This document shows, piece after piece, positions 18,928 to 27,726 of a stretch of 64,000 nt of DNA. The DNA comes from Microbulbifer sp. SAOS-129_SWC. Its GTDB lineage: Bacteria; Pseudomonadota; Gammaproteobacteria; Pseudomonadales; Cellvibrionaceae. The stretch is taken from the NCBI RefSeq assembly GCF_039696035.1, contig NZ_CP155567.1, forward strand, positions 558,001 to 622,000, read 5' to 3'. The translations under genes were made by a program, and so were the position numbers. The first letter of the stretch is position 1; each line of letters begins with the position of its first letter. The notes beneath the pieces were generated by a model. The model was not told the origin of the DNA and made no database searches. It saw only the letters and a list, made by a program, of their open reading frames with translations.

Positions 18928-20850
18928 CTATTGCGACTTACGCACCCGCAGGTACCACTCCGACAGCAGGCGCACCTGCTTTTCGGTGTAACCGCGTTCG
19001 ACCATGCGCTCGACAAAGTCGGCGTGTTTCTTCTGGTCGTCGGCGGAGGCCTTGGTGTTGAAGGAAATAACCGGCAGCAGGTCCTCGGTATTGGAGAACA
19101 TCTTCTTCTCGATCACTGCACGCAGTTTTTCGTAGGAACGCCAGTCGGGGTTCTTGCCCTGGTTGTTGGCGCGGGCGCGCAGTACGAAATTGACGATCTC
19201 GTTGCGGAAGTCTTTCGGGTTGGAGATCCCGGCCGGCTTTTCAGTTTTTTCCAGTTCCTCGTTGAGGGCGCCGCGGTCGAGAATCTCGCCGGTCTCCGGA
19301 TCGCGGTACTCCTGGTCCTGGATCCAGAAGTCGGCGTAAGTGACGTAGCGGTCGAACAGGTTCTGACCGTACTCGGCGTAGGATTCCAGATAGGCGGTCT
19401 GGATCTCCTTGCCGATAAACTCGACATAGCGCGGCGCCAGGTATTCCTTAATGAATCCCAGGTAGTTTTCCTGTTGCTCGGGCGGGAACTGCTCCTGCTC
19501 GATCTGCTGTTCGAGCACGTAGAGCAGGTGCACCGGGTTGGCGGCGACTTCGGTGGCATCGAAGTTGAACACCTTGGACAGGATCTTGAACGCGAAGCGG
19601 GTGGAGAGGCCATTCATGCCCTCGTCGACACCGGCGTTGTCACGGTACTCCTGAATGGTTTTGGCCTTGGGGTCGGTATCCTTGAGGTTCTCGCCATCGT
19701 AGATACGCATTTTGGAAAACAGGCTGGAGTTGTCCGGGTTCTTGATCCGTGACAGCACCGAGAACTGCGCCAGCATGCGCAGGGTATCCGGCGCGCAGGG
19801 CGCCTTGGACAGGGAGCTGTTTTCCAGCAGCTTCTGATAGATCTTGATCTCTTCATCCACCCGCACGCAGTAGGGCACCTTGACGATATAGATGCGGTCG
19901 AGGAAGGCCTCGTTGTTGCGGTTGTTGCGGAATGACTGCCATTCGGATTCATTGGAATGCGCGAGAATGGTGCCGTTGAATGGAATCGAGCCGAGACCCT
20001 CGGTGCTGTTGTAGTTACCCTCCTGAGTGGCGGTCAGCAGCGGGTGCAGCACCTTGATCGGCGCCTTGAACATCTCGACGAATTCCATCAGCCCCTGATT
20101 GGAGCGGCACAGGCTGCCGGAAAAGCTGTAGGCATCGGGGTCGTTCTGCGGGAAGTCCTCGAGCTTGCGGATGTCGATCTTGCCCACCAGCGAGGAGATA
20201 TCCTGGTTGTTCTCGTCGCCAGGTTCGGTCTTGGCGATGGCAATCTGGTCGAGGATCGACGGGCGGATTTTCACTACGCGGAATTTGCTGATATCCCCCT
20301 TGAACTCGTGCAGGCGCTTCATGGCCCAGGGCGACATGATGGTGTTTACGTAGCGACGCGGAATGCCGTAGTCCTCCTCGAGGATCTGGCCGTCCTCGCT
20401 GGGGGAAAACAGGCTCAGGGGCGATTCGAACACCGGCGAGCCCTTGATGGCGTAGATCGGAATCTGCTCCATCAGTGCCTTCAGGCGCTCCGCCAGTGAA
20501 GATTTGCCGCCGCCCACCGGGCCCAGCAGGTAGAGAATCTGTTTCTTTTCCTCGAGGCCCTGGGCGGCATGGCGGAAGAAGGAGACGATCTGCTCGATGG
20601 CCTCCTCCATGCCGTAAAACTCGCTGAAGGCCTTGTAGCGCTTGATGACCTTGTTGGAAAAGATGCGCGACAGGCGCGGATCGCGGGAGGTATCTATCAA
20701 CTCCGCTTCGCCGATGGCCATCAGCATGCGTTCTGCCGGTGATGCGTAGGCACTGCGGTCGTGCTTACACAGTTCCAGGTACTCCTGGATGCTGAGCTCT
20801 TCGTCCTGGATCGACTCGTATCTCTCCAGGTAGTGGTTGAAAATCGTCAT
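18928..20850 (-). CDS. prkA: PrkA-type serine protein kinase / AAA protein (YeaG)
   Basis: A 640-residue protein. The N-terminal AAA domain has a Walker A motif GPVGGGKS at 110-117, and the C-terminal PrkA kinase-like domain covers the last 200 residues. Related proteins phosphorylate serine/threonine and influence stress survival. The start at 20848-20850 ([10 protein letters not shown]) is chosen because GGGAG precedes it at normal spacing and the family begins here. It is first in the prkA-yeaH-spoVR unit. I looked for the sigma54 promoter known upstream of yeaG in Escherichia coli and saw no good match. Confidence 0.95.
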   Translation of the reverse strand: MTIFNHYLERYESIQDEELSIQEYLELCKHDRSAYASPAERMLMAIGEAELIDTSRDPRLSRIFSNKVIKRYKAFSEFYGMEEAIEQIVSFFRHAAQGLEEKKQILYLLGPVGGGKSSLAERLKALMEQIPIYAIKGSPVFESPLSLFSPSEDGQILEEDYGIPRRYVNTIMSPWAMKRLHEFKGDISKFRVVKIRPSILDQIAIAKTEPGDENNQDISSLVGKIDIRKLEDFPQNDPDAYSFSGSLCRSNQGLMEFVEMFKAPIKVLHPLLTATQEGNYNSTEGLGSIPFNGTILAHSNESEWQSFRNNRNNEAFLDRIYIVKVPYCVRVDEEIKIYQKLLENSSLSKAPCAPDTLRMLAQFSVLSRIKNPDNSSLFSKMRIYDGENLKDTDPKAKTIQEYRDNAGVDEGMNGLSTRFAFKILSKVFNFDATEVAANPVHLLYVLEQQIEQEQFPPEQQENYLGFIKEYLAPRYVEFIGKEIQTAYLESYAEYGQNLFDRYVTYADFWIQDQEYRDPETGEILDRGALNEELEKTEKPAGISNPKDFRNEIVNFVLRARANNQGKNPDWRSYEKLRAVIEKKMFSNTEDLLPVISFNTKASADDQKKHADFVERMVERGYTEKQVRLLSEWYLRVRKSQ

Positions 20851-20964
20851 GATATACAGCTCCCTGTAGCGTGTCGGCCAGCACTCAGGCTCCATGCCGG
20901 TGCGCGGGATAAATCGCCGGGGGTGCCGCGGCGTACTACTGATCCAACGGATTGCTGGCCTGAC

Positions 20965-20990
20965 CGCGTTTCCGCCGGGCGGAAAACGCG
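20965..20990. promoter_or_regulatory. Palindrome in the prkA/galE divergent region
   Basis: TTTCCGCC and GGCGGAAA (20969-20985) flank a single G, and the symmetry continues outward with CGCG and CGCG apart from one extra A. It lies 115 bases upstream of prkA and 220 upstream of galE. It may be an operator or a hairpin in a leader. The rest of the 360-base divergent region (20851-21210) holds no gene I can support. Confidence 0.4.
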
Positions 20991-21210
20991 TTTACTGACA
21001 TGCGCCTGTGCGCGAAATACTATCGTTATCGCCGGCGGCAGTGGGTCCTCCCTGCCGCGCGCGAAGCCGGGGTGAAACCCGCTCCCGCCTTTTCAGCATA
21101 GACACCCCGCCCACCATGGCGAGGAATTTCCTGCCAATATGGCGGTTGAATTGGATGGCGGTTCTGCGCTCTACTATGCCGCTGAATTGAACCTGGGGAG
21201 CATGAATTCA

Positions 21211-22239
21211 ATGGCAATACTGGTGACCGGCGGTGCCGGCTATATCGGCAGTCACACCTGCGTGGAACTCCTGGCTGCAGGCCTGCAGCCGGTGGTCGTG
21301 GACAACCTGTGCAACAGCAGCGAAGTGTCGCTGCACCGGGTCGAAGTCATCGCGGGGCGCCAGGTGCCGCTGCACCGCGCCGATGTCGGTGACGCCGCGC
21401 AGTTACGGGAAATTTTTTCCCGCTATGACATTGATGCCGTGATCCACTTTGCCGGTCTCAAGGCTGTGGGCGAGTCTGTGGAGCAGCCGTTGCGCTACTA
21501 CCAGAATAATGTTGCCGGCACCCTGACGCTGTGCCAGGTGATGGAAGAGTTTGGCGTGCGCCAGCTGATCTTCAGCTCGTCCGCGACTGTCTATGGCGAG
21601 CCGCCCAGCTCGCCGATCCGCGAAAACTTTCCCACCAATGCCGCCAGCCCCTACGGCACCAGCAAACTGATGGTCGAGAACATTCTGCGCGACCTGTGTG
21701 CGGCGCCAGACAGCGGTTGGAAGGTCAGCCTGCTGCGCTACTTCAATCCCATCGGTGCCCACGAGAGCGGTACCATTGGTGAGGACCCGCGCGGAATTCC
21801 CAATAACCTGCTGCCCTATGTGGCCCAGGTGGCGGTGGGGCGTCTGCCGGAGCTACAGGTATTCGGCGACGACTACGACACCGTCGACGGCACTGGGGTA
21901 CGCGACTATATCCACGTGGTGGACCTCGCCCGCGGCCACCTGGCGGCACTGAAGAAGTTGCAGCGCGAAGAGACGCAAGACGGCTGTTACACCTACAACC
22001 TGGGTACCGGCCGCGGCACCTCGGTGCTGGAAATCGTGCATGCCTTCGAGCGGGCCAGCGGCCGCCCGGTGCCATACAAGGTGGTTCCGCGCCGCCCCGG
22101 AGATATCGCTGAATACTATGCGGATCCGGCTCTGGCAAAAAAAGAGTTGGGCTGGGTCGCGGAGTACGGTCCCGAGCGTATGGTCGAGGATACCTGGCGC
22201 TGGCAGTCGCAGAATCCCAACGGCTTCGCGACCAGCTGA
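21211..22239 (+). CDS. galE: UDP-glucose 4-epimerase
   Basis: A 342-residue extended SDR that interconverts UDP-glucose and UDP-galactose for surface polysaccharide and galactose use. [15 protein letters not shown] binds [11 protein letters not shown] carries the catalytic Ser/Thr, and YGTSK at about residue 150 holds the catalytic Tyr and Lys. [12 protein letters not shown] and [14 protein letters not shown] are diagnostic for GalE. The ATG at 21211 is chosen because GGGGAG lies 10 bases upstream; the ATG at 21202 is only one base from it. It is alone, divergent from prkA and convergent with the CapA gene. Confidence 0.97.
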   Translation: MAILVTGGAGYIGSHTCVELLAAGLQPVVVDNLCNSSEVSLHRVEVIAGRQVPLHRADVGDAAQLREIFSRYDIDAVIHFAGLKAVGESVEQPLRYYQNNVAGTLTLCQVMEEFGVRQLIFSSSATVYGEPPSSPIRENFPTNAASPYGTSKLMVENILRDLCAAPDSGWKVSLLRYFNPIGAHESGTIGEDPRGIPNNLLPYVAQVAVGRLPELQVFGDDYDTVDGTGVRDYIHVVDLARGHLAALKKLQREETQDGCYTYNLGTGRGTSVLEIVHAFERASGRPVPYKVVPRRPGDIAEYYADPALAKKELGWVAEYGPERMVEDTWRWQSQNPNGFATS

Positions 22240-22289
22240 GCTGGCCCGGGCAGAGGGCAGGGGGCGCGACGCCCCTCTGCACCCGACCG

Positions 22290-23402
22290 CTACCATTGCA
22301 GCAAGAAACTCTCCCCATCCTCCGATAGCCGCAGACCCGCACCGAGGCGCCGGCACTCGCGCCCGAGCGTTTTCCGCAGCCAGTCCCGATCATGGCTGCC
22401 CGCTTTGTGTAAGCGCAGTCGACGCATCTCGAACGGAATCATCTCCAGGCGCCGCAGTGCGCCGCTGTCCCGATCCAGATCCACACAGTACAGCAGGCGC
22501 AGCTGTGCCTGGTATTCCTCGTAGCCGCCGATGCCCTCGTAGTCGTTGATCAGGTCGCCGCAGCCGTAAAGTATCGCTCGCTCGCGATAGACCTCGGCAC
22601 CCTGGGGGTGGTGGGAAGAGTGGCCGAACACCAGGTCGGCGCCGGCGTCGATCAGCCAGTGCGCGAACCGGCGCCGTTCGTGCGGAATGCGGTAGCCCCA
22701 GTTGCCACCCCAGTGAATCGATATCACGACGATATCTCCGGGTTGGCGGCTATCCTCGATGCGTCGCGCAATCTCGGCGACGGTCTGTGTGGATAACTCC
22801 CCGATCAAGTAAACGCCGGCCCTGTCGCCGTTTGCCGCCCAGCGCTCGGGTACGCCGCTGCTGGGGTGGCCACAGGCAAACAGCAGCAGACGCTGCCCAC
22901 CGAGCGGAAACACGGCCGGCGCCGCCGCGGCAGCCAGAGTTTCCCCGGCTCCGGCGGTGCCGATACCCGCCCGGCGCAGCACCTGCAATGTTTCCGCCAG
23001 CCCGCCGTAGCCCCAGTCGAGCACGTGGTTGTTGGCGAGGCTGCACAGATCGATATGCGCCGCACTCAAGGTCGGCATATTGTCCGGATGCATGCGGTAA
23101 TTGATGCTCTTGCCGCGCCAGAAATCATCGCAGCGGGTCACCGCGGTTTCCAGATTGACGATGCGGCAGTGCGCATTGCGCGCTGCCATTAGCGCGAGCG
23201 CCTCACCCCACGGGTAGTCGACAGAAACCGGGACGGAAATCGGGCCGTTGCGCTCTTCCGCCAGCGTCACATAGCCGCGAGCCGAGTGCATATAGGATTC
23301 GTAAATCTGTGCGTCACCGGCGCCGGGCAGTATCTGGTCGATACCGCGGCCGGTCATTACGTCGCCGGCCAGCAGCAGGCGCCAGCAAGTGGGATTTTGC
23401 AT
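22290..23402 (-). CDS. CapA-family (PGA synthesis) metallophosphoesterase-like protein
   Basis: About 370 residues of the CapA/PGA_cap family. LLLAGDVMTGRGID near the start, NLETAVT, LANNHVLDWG and HWGGNWGY in the middle, and VFGHSSHHPQG near residue 265 are the Asp, Asn and His metal ligands of a calcineurin-like fold. CapA is needed for poly-gamma-glutamate export in Bacillus, but stand-alone proteobacterial members have unproven roles. No signal peptide is obvious, so a cytoplasmic location is possible. GAGGGG five bases before the ATG at 23400-23402 sets the start; a GTG six bases upstream is the alternative. No capsule genes are nearby. Confidence 0.85.
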   Translation of the reverse strand: MQNPTCWRLLLAGDVMTGRGIDQILPGAGDAQIYESYMHSARGYVTLAEERNGPISVPVSVDYPWGEALALMAARNAHCRIVNLETAVTRCDDFWRGKSINYRMHPDNMPTLSAAHIDLCSLANNHVLDWGYGGLAETLQVLRRAGIGTAGAGETLAAAAAPAVFPLGGQRLLLFACGHPSSGVPERWAANGDRAGVYLIGELSTQTVAEIARRIEDSRQPGDIVVISIHWGGNWGYRIPHERRRFAHWLIDAGADLVFGHSSHHPQGAEVYRERAILYGCGDLINDYEGIGGYEEYQAQLRLLYCVDLDRDSGALRRLEMIPFEMRRLRLHKAGSHDRDWLRKTLGRECRRLGAGLRLSEDGESFLLQW

Positions 23403-23496
23403 ATCCACCCCTCGGGGAAGTCTCCCCGACTGGGTAAGTCATTAATGCAACAGTAGAGTCGGTCGTTCACAACCGGTTGTCGGGGGTGTTTATCGA

Positions 23497-24309
23497 CTAC
23501 AGGCCGCAATCCGCACAGAAAAACTCCTCGTCGCTGAGGCGCATCGCGGTCAGGTAACCGCCCCACACGCAACCGGTATCCAGCGCGTAGACATTCTCGG
23601 TATCGGCGCGGCCTTCGAGTGCGGCCCAGTGGCCGAAGATAATCTTGTCTTTTTGGGTCTTGCGTTCGGGGAAGCTGAACCAGGGTTTGTAATCGCCGTG
23701 GGTGGCGTCGGGGCCGCGCTTGGTGACCAGGTCGAGGGTGCCGTCGGCCTTGCAGAAACGCATACGCGTGAAGTAGTTGGTAATCGAGCGCAGCCGCTCG
23801 ATCCCGATCAAGTGATCGCTCCAGCAGTGGGGCTCGTTGCCGTACATGCCGTAGAAATACGCCTTGGCCATGGCGTCGTCGGCCAGGGCTTCGTGCACTT
23901 CGTGGGACAGCTTCAGGGCCTTGGTCACGCTCCAGATCGGCGGTATACCGGCGTGGACCATGGTGAAGCCTTTCTTGTGTACCACCAGCGGCAGCCCCTG
24001 CAGCCATCCCAGCAGACGATCCGCATCCTTGGCGTGCAGGACTGCAGCCAGGTCGTGCTCTTTGTCGCTCAACGGCTTGGCGCCGTGGGCCAGCGCCAGC
24101 AGGTGCAGGTCGTGGTTGCCGAGCACGGCGGTAACCTGATGGCGGTGTTCATACAGGAAGCGCAGTGTGGCCAAGCTGTCGTGGCCGCGATGCACCATAT
24201 CGCCCGCCAGCCACAGCTTGTCGCGGTCGGGGCGGAAGCGGACTTTTTTCAGCAGGCGCTGCAGCGGTTCGAAACAGCCCTGAATATCGCCGATGGCATA
24301 GGTCGCCAA
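23497..24309 (-). CDS. apaH: Symmetrical bis(5'-nucleosyl)-tetraphosphatase (Ap4A hydrolase)
   Basis: A 270-residue metallophosphatase that splits Ap4A into two ADP and can remove Np4 caps from RNA. ATYAIGDIQGCFEPL, LAGDMVHRGHDSL, VLGNHDLHLLALA and HAGIPPIW are the conserved metal-site motifs in order. The second motif reads GDMVHRG where many ApaH have GDLVNRGP, a modest change next to the metal ligand. Length is normal. In most gammaproteobacteria apaG lies just upstream; here a MITE-like repeat fills that place, between rsmA and apaH. Confidence 0.95.
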   Translation of the reverse strand: MATYAIGDIQGCFEPLQRLLKKVRFRPDRDKLWLAGDMVHRGHDSLATLRFLYEHRHQVTAVLGNHDLHLLALAHGAKPLSDKEHDLAAVLHAKDADRLLGWLQGLPLVVHKKGFTMVHAGIPPIWSVTKALKLSHEVHEALADDAMAKAYFYGMYGNEPHCWSDHLIGIERLRSITNYFTRMRFCKADGTLDLVTKRGPDATHGDYKPWFSFPERKTQKDKIIFGHWAALEGRADTENVYALDTGCVWGGYLTAMRLSDEEFFCADCGL

Positions 24310-24346
24310 AACTCGAGTTCCCCGGGTTGGTTGCTTATTGGCGGTC

Positions 24347-24515
24347 TAGCAGGCTGCCGAAAAAGTATTTTTCAGCAGCCTGGAAACCCGGCCATGGAGG
24401 GCCGGGCCGCAAATCGAGCATGTAAGTGCTTGATTTGCCGTCGAGGGTCTGCGGACATGCGCCGCAAACCTGGGCCGAAAAATGCCAGGGAAGGCATCTT
24501 TCAGCAGCCTGCTAG
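24347..24515. mobile_element. MITE-like element with terminal inverted repeats
   Basis: About 168 bases bounded by TAGCAGGCTGCCGAAAAA on the left and TTTCAGCAGCCTGCTAG on the right. These are mutual reverse complements apart from one substitution over about 15 bases. Further inner symmetry (CCCGGCC/GGCCGGG near 24388-24407) means it can fold back. No coding capacity is visible. CTAG flanks both ends, so a 4-base target duplication is possible but inseparable from the palindrome. The right end contributes the last codons and stop of rsmA. The CAGGCTGCTGAAAAA motif recurs at the ends of some IS families, from memory. Confidence 0.7.
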
Positions 24516-25316
24516 TGTTGCGCAGTAGTTTGCCAGTTGTACGAACTCCTGCACACTGAGGGTTTCCGGGCGGCGCCCGGCGTCTACCGGCAACTGGCTC
24601 ACATCGAGTTCCGGGTACAGCGGCTTGAGCGCGTTGCGCAGTGTCTTGCGGCGTTGCTGGAAGGCGACGTTGACGATGCGCTCCAGCAGCTGTTCGTCTT
24701 CGGCCGGGTATGGCGGCGTGGCGTGCGGTACCAGGCGCACGATGGCGGACTCCACTTTCGGCGCCGGACGAAAAGATTGCGGCGGCACCGGAAACAGGCC
24801 CTGCACGCGGCAGTGGTACTGCACCATGACACTGAGGCGTCCGAAAGACTTGTTGCCCGGCGTCGCACTCAGGCGGTCCACCACTTCCTTCTGCAGCATA
24901 AAGTGCATGTCCTCAACCTTGCCGCGGAAACCGAGCAGGTGGAACAGCAGCGGGGTGGAGATGTTGTACGGCAGGTTGCCGACAATGCGCAGTTTGTCAT
25001 CGCCGGCGAATTCGCCGAAATCAAACTTGAGCGCGTCCTGCTCGATGATGGTGAAATCCGGATAGTCGCGGAACTTGAATTTGAGCAGCGGTATCAGGTC
25101 GCGGTCCAGCTCCACCGCGGTCAGCGACGGGCAGCGCTGGATCAGCAACTGGGTGATGGCACCCTGGCCGGGGCCGATTTCCACAAGGCGGTCGCTCTCT
25201 TTGGGGGAGATGGCGCGTACGATCTTTTCAATAATGTTCTCGTCGACGAGGAAGTTCTGGCCGAAGCGCTTGCGCGCCTTGTGCTGGAAAAAGGAGTTCT
25301 GGGGGGAGTTGTCCAT
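24501..25316 (-). CDS. rsmA: 16S rRNA dimethyladenosine transferase
   Basis: A 271-residue enzyme that dimethylates A1518 and A1519 of 16S rRNA during late 30S assembly. HKARKRFGQNFLVDENII opens the fold, VEIGPGQGAITQLL binds SAM, and NLPYNISTPLLF is the catalytic motif IV. The ATG at 25314-25316 is preferred over a TTG one codon upstream. The last residues, AGC plus the stop, are encoded by the terminal repeat of the MITE, so the C-terminus has been rewritten by insertion. The protein length remains typical, so function is probably intact. The adjacent pdxA, surA and lptD read in the same direction. Confidence 0.96.
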   Translation of the reverse strand: MDNSPQNSFFQHKARKRFGQNFLVDENIIEKIVRAISPKESDRLVEIGPGQGAITQLLIQRCPSLTAVELDRDLIPLLKFKFRDYPDFTIIEQDALKFDFGEFAGDDKLRIVGNLPYNISTPLLFHLLGFRGKVEDMHFMLQKEVVDRLSATPGNKSFGRLSVMVQYHCRVQGLFPVPPQSFRPAPKVESAIVRLVPHATPPYPAEDEQLLERIVNVAFQQRRKTLRNALKPLYPELDVSQLPVDAGRRPETLSVQEFVQLANYCATLAGC

Positions 25317-25364
25317 CAATCAAAATCGCCCGTGCGTGGGCGCCAAATAAAGGTGTTGGGTAGA

Positions 25365-26351
25365 TTACAGCGCGCGCAGCTGCGCGAGTTCGGTCGCCTG
25401 CGCCACGGCCGCCCGCAGGCTGCCGCAATCGGCGATATCGCTGCCGGCGATGTTCAGGGCCGTGCCGTGATCCACCGAGGTGCGGATAAACGGTAACCCC
25501 AGGGTGATATTGACGGCGCGGCCAAAGCCTTTGAATTTTAACACCGGCAGGCCCTGATCGTGGTACATGGCCAGCACCGCGTCGCAGCGCGCCAGCTGCG
25601 GCGGGGTGAACAGGGTGTCGGCGGGCAGCGGGCCGAGCAGGTCGAGGCCGAGGGCGCGCAGCTTGTCCAGTGACGGCTGGATCACCTCGATCTCCTCGCG
25701 CCCCAGGTGGCCGCCTTCTCCCGCATGGGGATTGAGTCCGCACACGCCGATGCGCGGCTTGTCGATGCGGAAGCGGTCGCGCAGGCTGCGGTGCAGAATG
25801 GTGACAATCTGTTCCAGGCGCTCGGGGGTGATGGCGGCGCTGACGTCTTTCAGCGGCAGGTGGGTGGTGACCAGCGCCACGCGCAGGTCGTCCGCAGCGA
25901 GCATCATCACCACGCGCTCGACGCCGGCGAGGTCGGCGAAGTATTCCGTGTGGCCACTGAACGGGATGCCGGCGTCGTTAATCACACCCTTGTGCACCGG
26001 CCCGGTGACGAGCGCATCGAAGCGCCGCTGCAGGCAGCCCTCTGCGGCGGTGCGCAGGGTTTCCAGTACATAGGCGGCATTGGCGGTGTCGAGTCGGCCG
26101 GGGTGCGCGGCTTGCGCCGCGGCCACCGGCTGCACGTACAGACTGCCGGCGGGGGTGGGGGCGGCGGGGGCCTCGGCGTCGAACGGCAGCAGTTGCAGCG
26201 GGCTGCCCAGTTGCGCGGCGGCTCGCTCGAGCAGCTGCGGATCGGCGATAGCGACGATCTGTGCGCTATTGCCGGAACCGGCCAGTTTCACCGCCAGTTC
26301 CGGTCCTATGCCGGCGGGCTCGCCGGGCGTCAGCGCGATTCTGGGGATCAT
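25365..26351 (-). CDS. pdxA: 4-hydroxythreonine-4-phosphate dehydrogenase
   Basis: A 328-residue NAD-dependent, metal-dependent enzyme in the DXP-dependent route to pyridoxal 5'-phosphate. [21 protein letters not shown] opens the family and [13 protein letters not shown] gives one metal-binding His. The rest of the fold is seen in [31 protein letters not shown] (second and third His) and [13 protein letters not shown]. Length matches the family. It lies between surA and rsmA, the order known from Escherichia coli and pseudomonads. Confidence 0.96.
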   Translation of the reverse strand: MIPRIALTPGEPAGIGPELAVKLAGSGNSAQIVAIADPQLLERAAAQLGSPLQLLPFDAEAPAAPTPAGSLYVQPVAAAQAAHPGRLDTANAAYVLETLRTAAEGCLQRRFDALVTGPVHKGVINDAGIPFSGHTEYFADLAGVERVVMMLAADDLRVALVTTHLPLKDVSAAITPERLEQIVTILHRSLRDRFRIDKPRIGVCGLNPHAGEGGHLGREEIEVIQPSLDKLRALGLDLLGPLPADTLFTPPQLARCDAVLAMYHDQGLPVLKFKGFGRAVNITLGLPFIRTSVDHGTALNIAGSDIADCGSLRAAVAQATELAQLRAL

Positions 26352-26376
26352 GCCGGTGCCTGTGTCGACGATGGGC

Positions 26377-27726
26377 TTATTCCTTGTTTGCGTCTTTTTT
26401 GTCGGCGTCGTCTTTCAGCTCGGGCAGCTTGATCTCGACGAAAGCCTGGTCGCGGATTTCGCGACGCCAGTTCTGCAGTTCTTCCTCGTAGCGGCGTTTG
26501 CGCAGCAGGTTGGCGGCCTGGTTGCGGATGTACTGCTTGGTCATATCCTGTTTACGGCGACCCTCCACCTGCAGTATGTGCCAGCCGAACTGGCTGTGGA
26601 ACGGCATGCTGATCTCGCCCACCTTGGTGTTTTTCATCTCCTGGGTGAACTCCGGCACGAATTGCCCCGGTGAGGACCAGCCGAGTTCGCCGCCCTTGAG
26701 CATGGTGCCGATGTCCTCGGAGTTTTCCCGCGCAACTTTGGCGAAATCGGCGCCGTCGAGGATTTTCTGGCGCAGCTTGATCAGCTTGTTGTAGGCCTGG
26801 TCATCGTTGACGATGGCGGAGGTCTTGATCAGGATGTGGCGTACCTTGGTCTGCTCCACCACCTGCTCGGCGGCGCCGCGTTCGTCGTGAATCTTGAGGA
26901 TGTGGAAGCCGGCGTCGCTGCGGAAGGGGTCGGTGACGTCGCCGACCTTATGATCCTTGAGGGCATCGGCGAACAGTGTCGGCAGCTCGACCGTTTTGCG
27001 CCAGCCGAGGTCGCCGCCCTGCAGCGCGTTCTGGCCGCCGGAGTTGGCGATGGCGAGGCGGCGGAAGTCGGCGCCGCCGCGGGCCTGCTTGACGATCCGT
27101 TCGGCCTTGGCGCGCGCCTTGGCGACCTCTTCGGCGGGGGCGCTGGAGCTGACCGGGATCAGGATGTGGCCCAGCTGAAACTGCGGGGATTTCCAGAACT
27201 CGCCTTCCTTGGAATGCAGGAAGTCATCGATATCCTGGTCGGTGATCTTCAGGCGGCTGTTGACGCTGCCCTGTTCGACGCGACGCAGCAGCATTTCGCG
27301 GCGGATCTGCTCGCGAAATGCCTTCTCGCTGATGCCGTCGGCGGCCAGGCGCTGCTTGAATTGCGCGGGGCTGGCGCCGGCGTTCTGCTGGACACGGGCG
27401 ATGGCCTGGTCCAGCTCTGCGTCGGAGATGGTGACTTTGGCGCGTGCGGCGATCTGCAGCTGCAGGCGCTCGATGATCAGCTGTTCCAGCACCTGGCGGC
27501 GCAGCACGTCGAGCGGCGGCGCCTGCACGTTCTGTGCCTTGATCTGCGCCTGAATGGTATTCAGGCGCTCCTGCAGTTCGCTGGCCATGACCACGTCGTC
27601 GTCGACAACGGCGACTACACGGTCGAGGTTCTGTACCTGGGCACTGGCGATATTGGCTGCCAGTGCGAAGATGGCCGCCAGTGCCAGCAGGGCCCGTTTG
27701 CAGTTGAGCTTACTCATTATTGTCAT
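26377..27726 (-). CDS. surA: Periplasmic peptidyl-prolyl isomerase and outer-membrane protein chaperone SurA
   Basis: About 449 residues with a Sec signal peptide ([18 protein letters not shown]). A chaperone N-domain follows, then two parvulin domains starting near GHILIPVSS and RHILIKTSA, and a short C-terminal helix. SurA escorts unfolded beta-barrel proteins, including LptD encoded just upstream. The start region overlaps the lptD stop as TGATG, which links translation. An ATG three codons further in (MSKLNCKR) and a GTG one codon upstream are alternatives. The C-terminus is rich in Lys and Asp. Confidence 0.96.
   Translation of the reverse strand: MTIMSKLNCKRALLALAAIFALAANIASAQVQNLDRVVAVVDDDVVMASELQERLNTIQAQIKAQNVQAPPLDVLRRQVLEQLIIERLQLQIAARAKVTISDAELDQAIARVQQNAGASPAQFKQRLAADGISEKAFREQIRREMLLRRVEQGSVNSRLKITDQDIDDFLHSKEGEFWKSPQFQLGHILIPVSSSAPAEEVAKARAKAERIVKQARGGADFRRLAIANSGGQNALQGGDLGWRKTVELPTLFADALKDHKVGDVTDPFRSDAGFHILKIHDERGAAEQVVEQTKVRHILIKTSAIVNDDQAYNKLIKLRQKILDGADFAKVARENSEDIGTMLKGGELGWSSPGQFVPEFTQEMKNTKVGEISMPFHSQFGWHILQVEGRRKQDMTKQYIRNQAANLLRKRRYEEELQNWRREIRDQAFVEIKLPELKDDADKKDANKE

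Noticed and set aside
20851..21210. Sigma54 promoter for prkA
   Set aside because: No GG-N10-GC arrangement matching the -24/-12 consensus was seen on the minus strand upstream of prkA.
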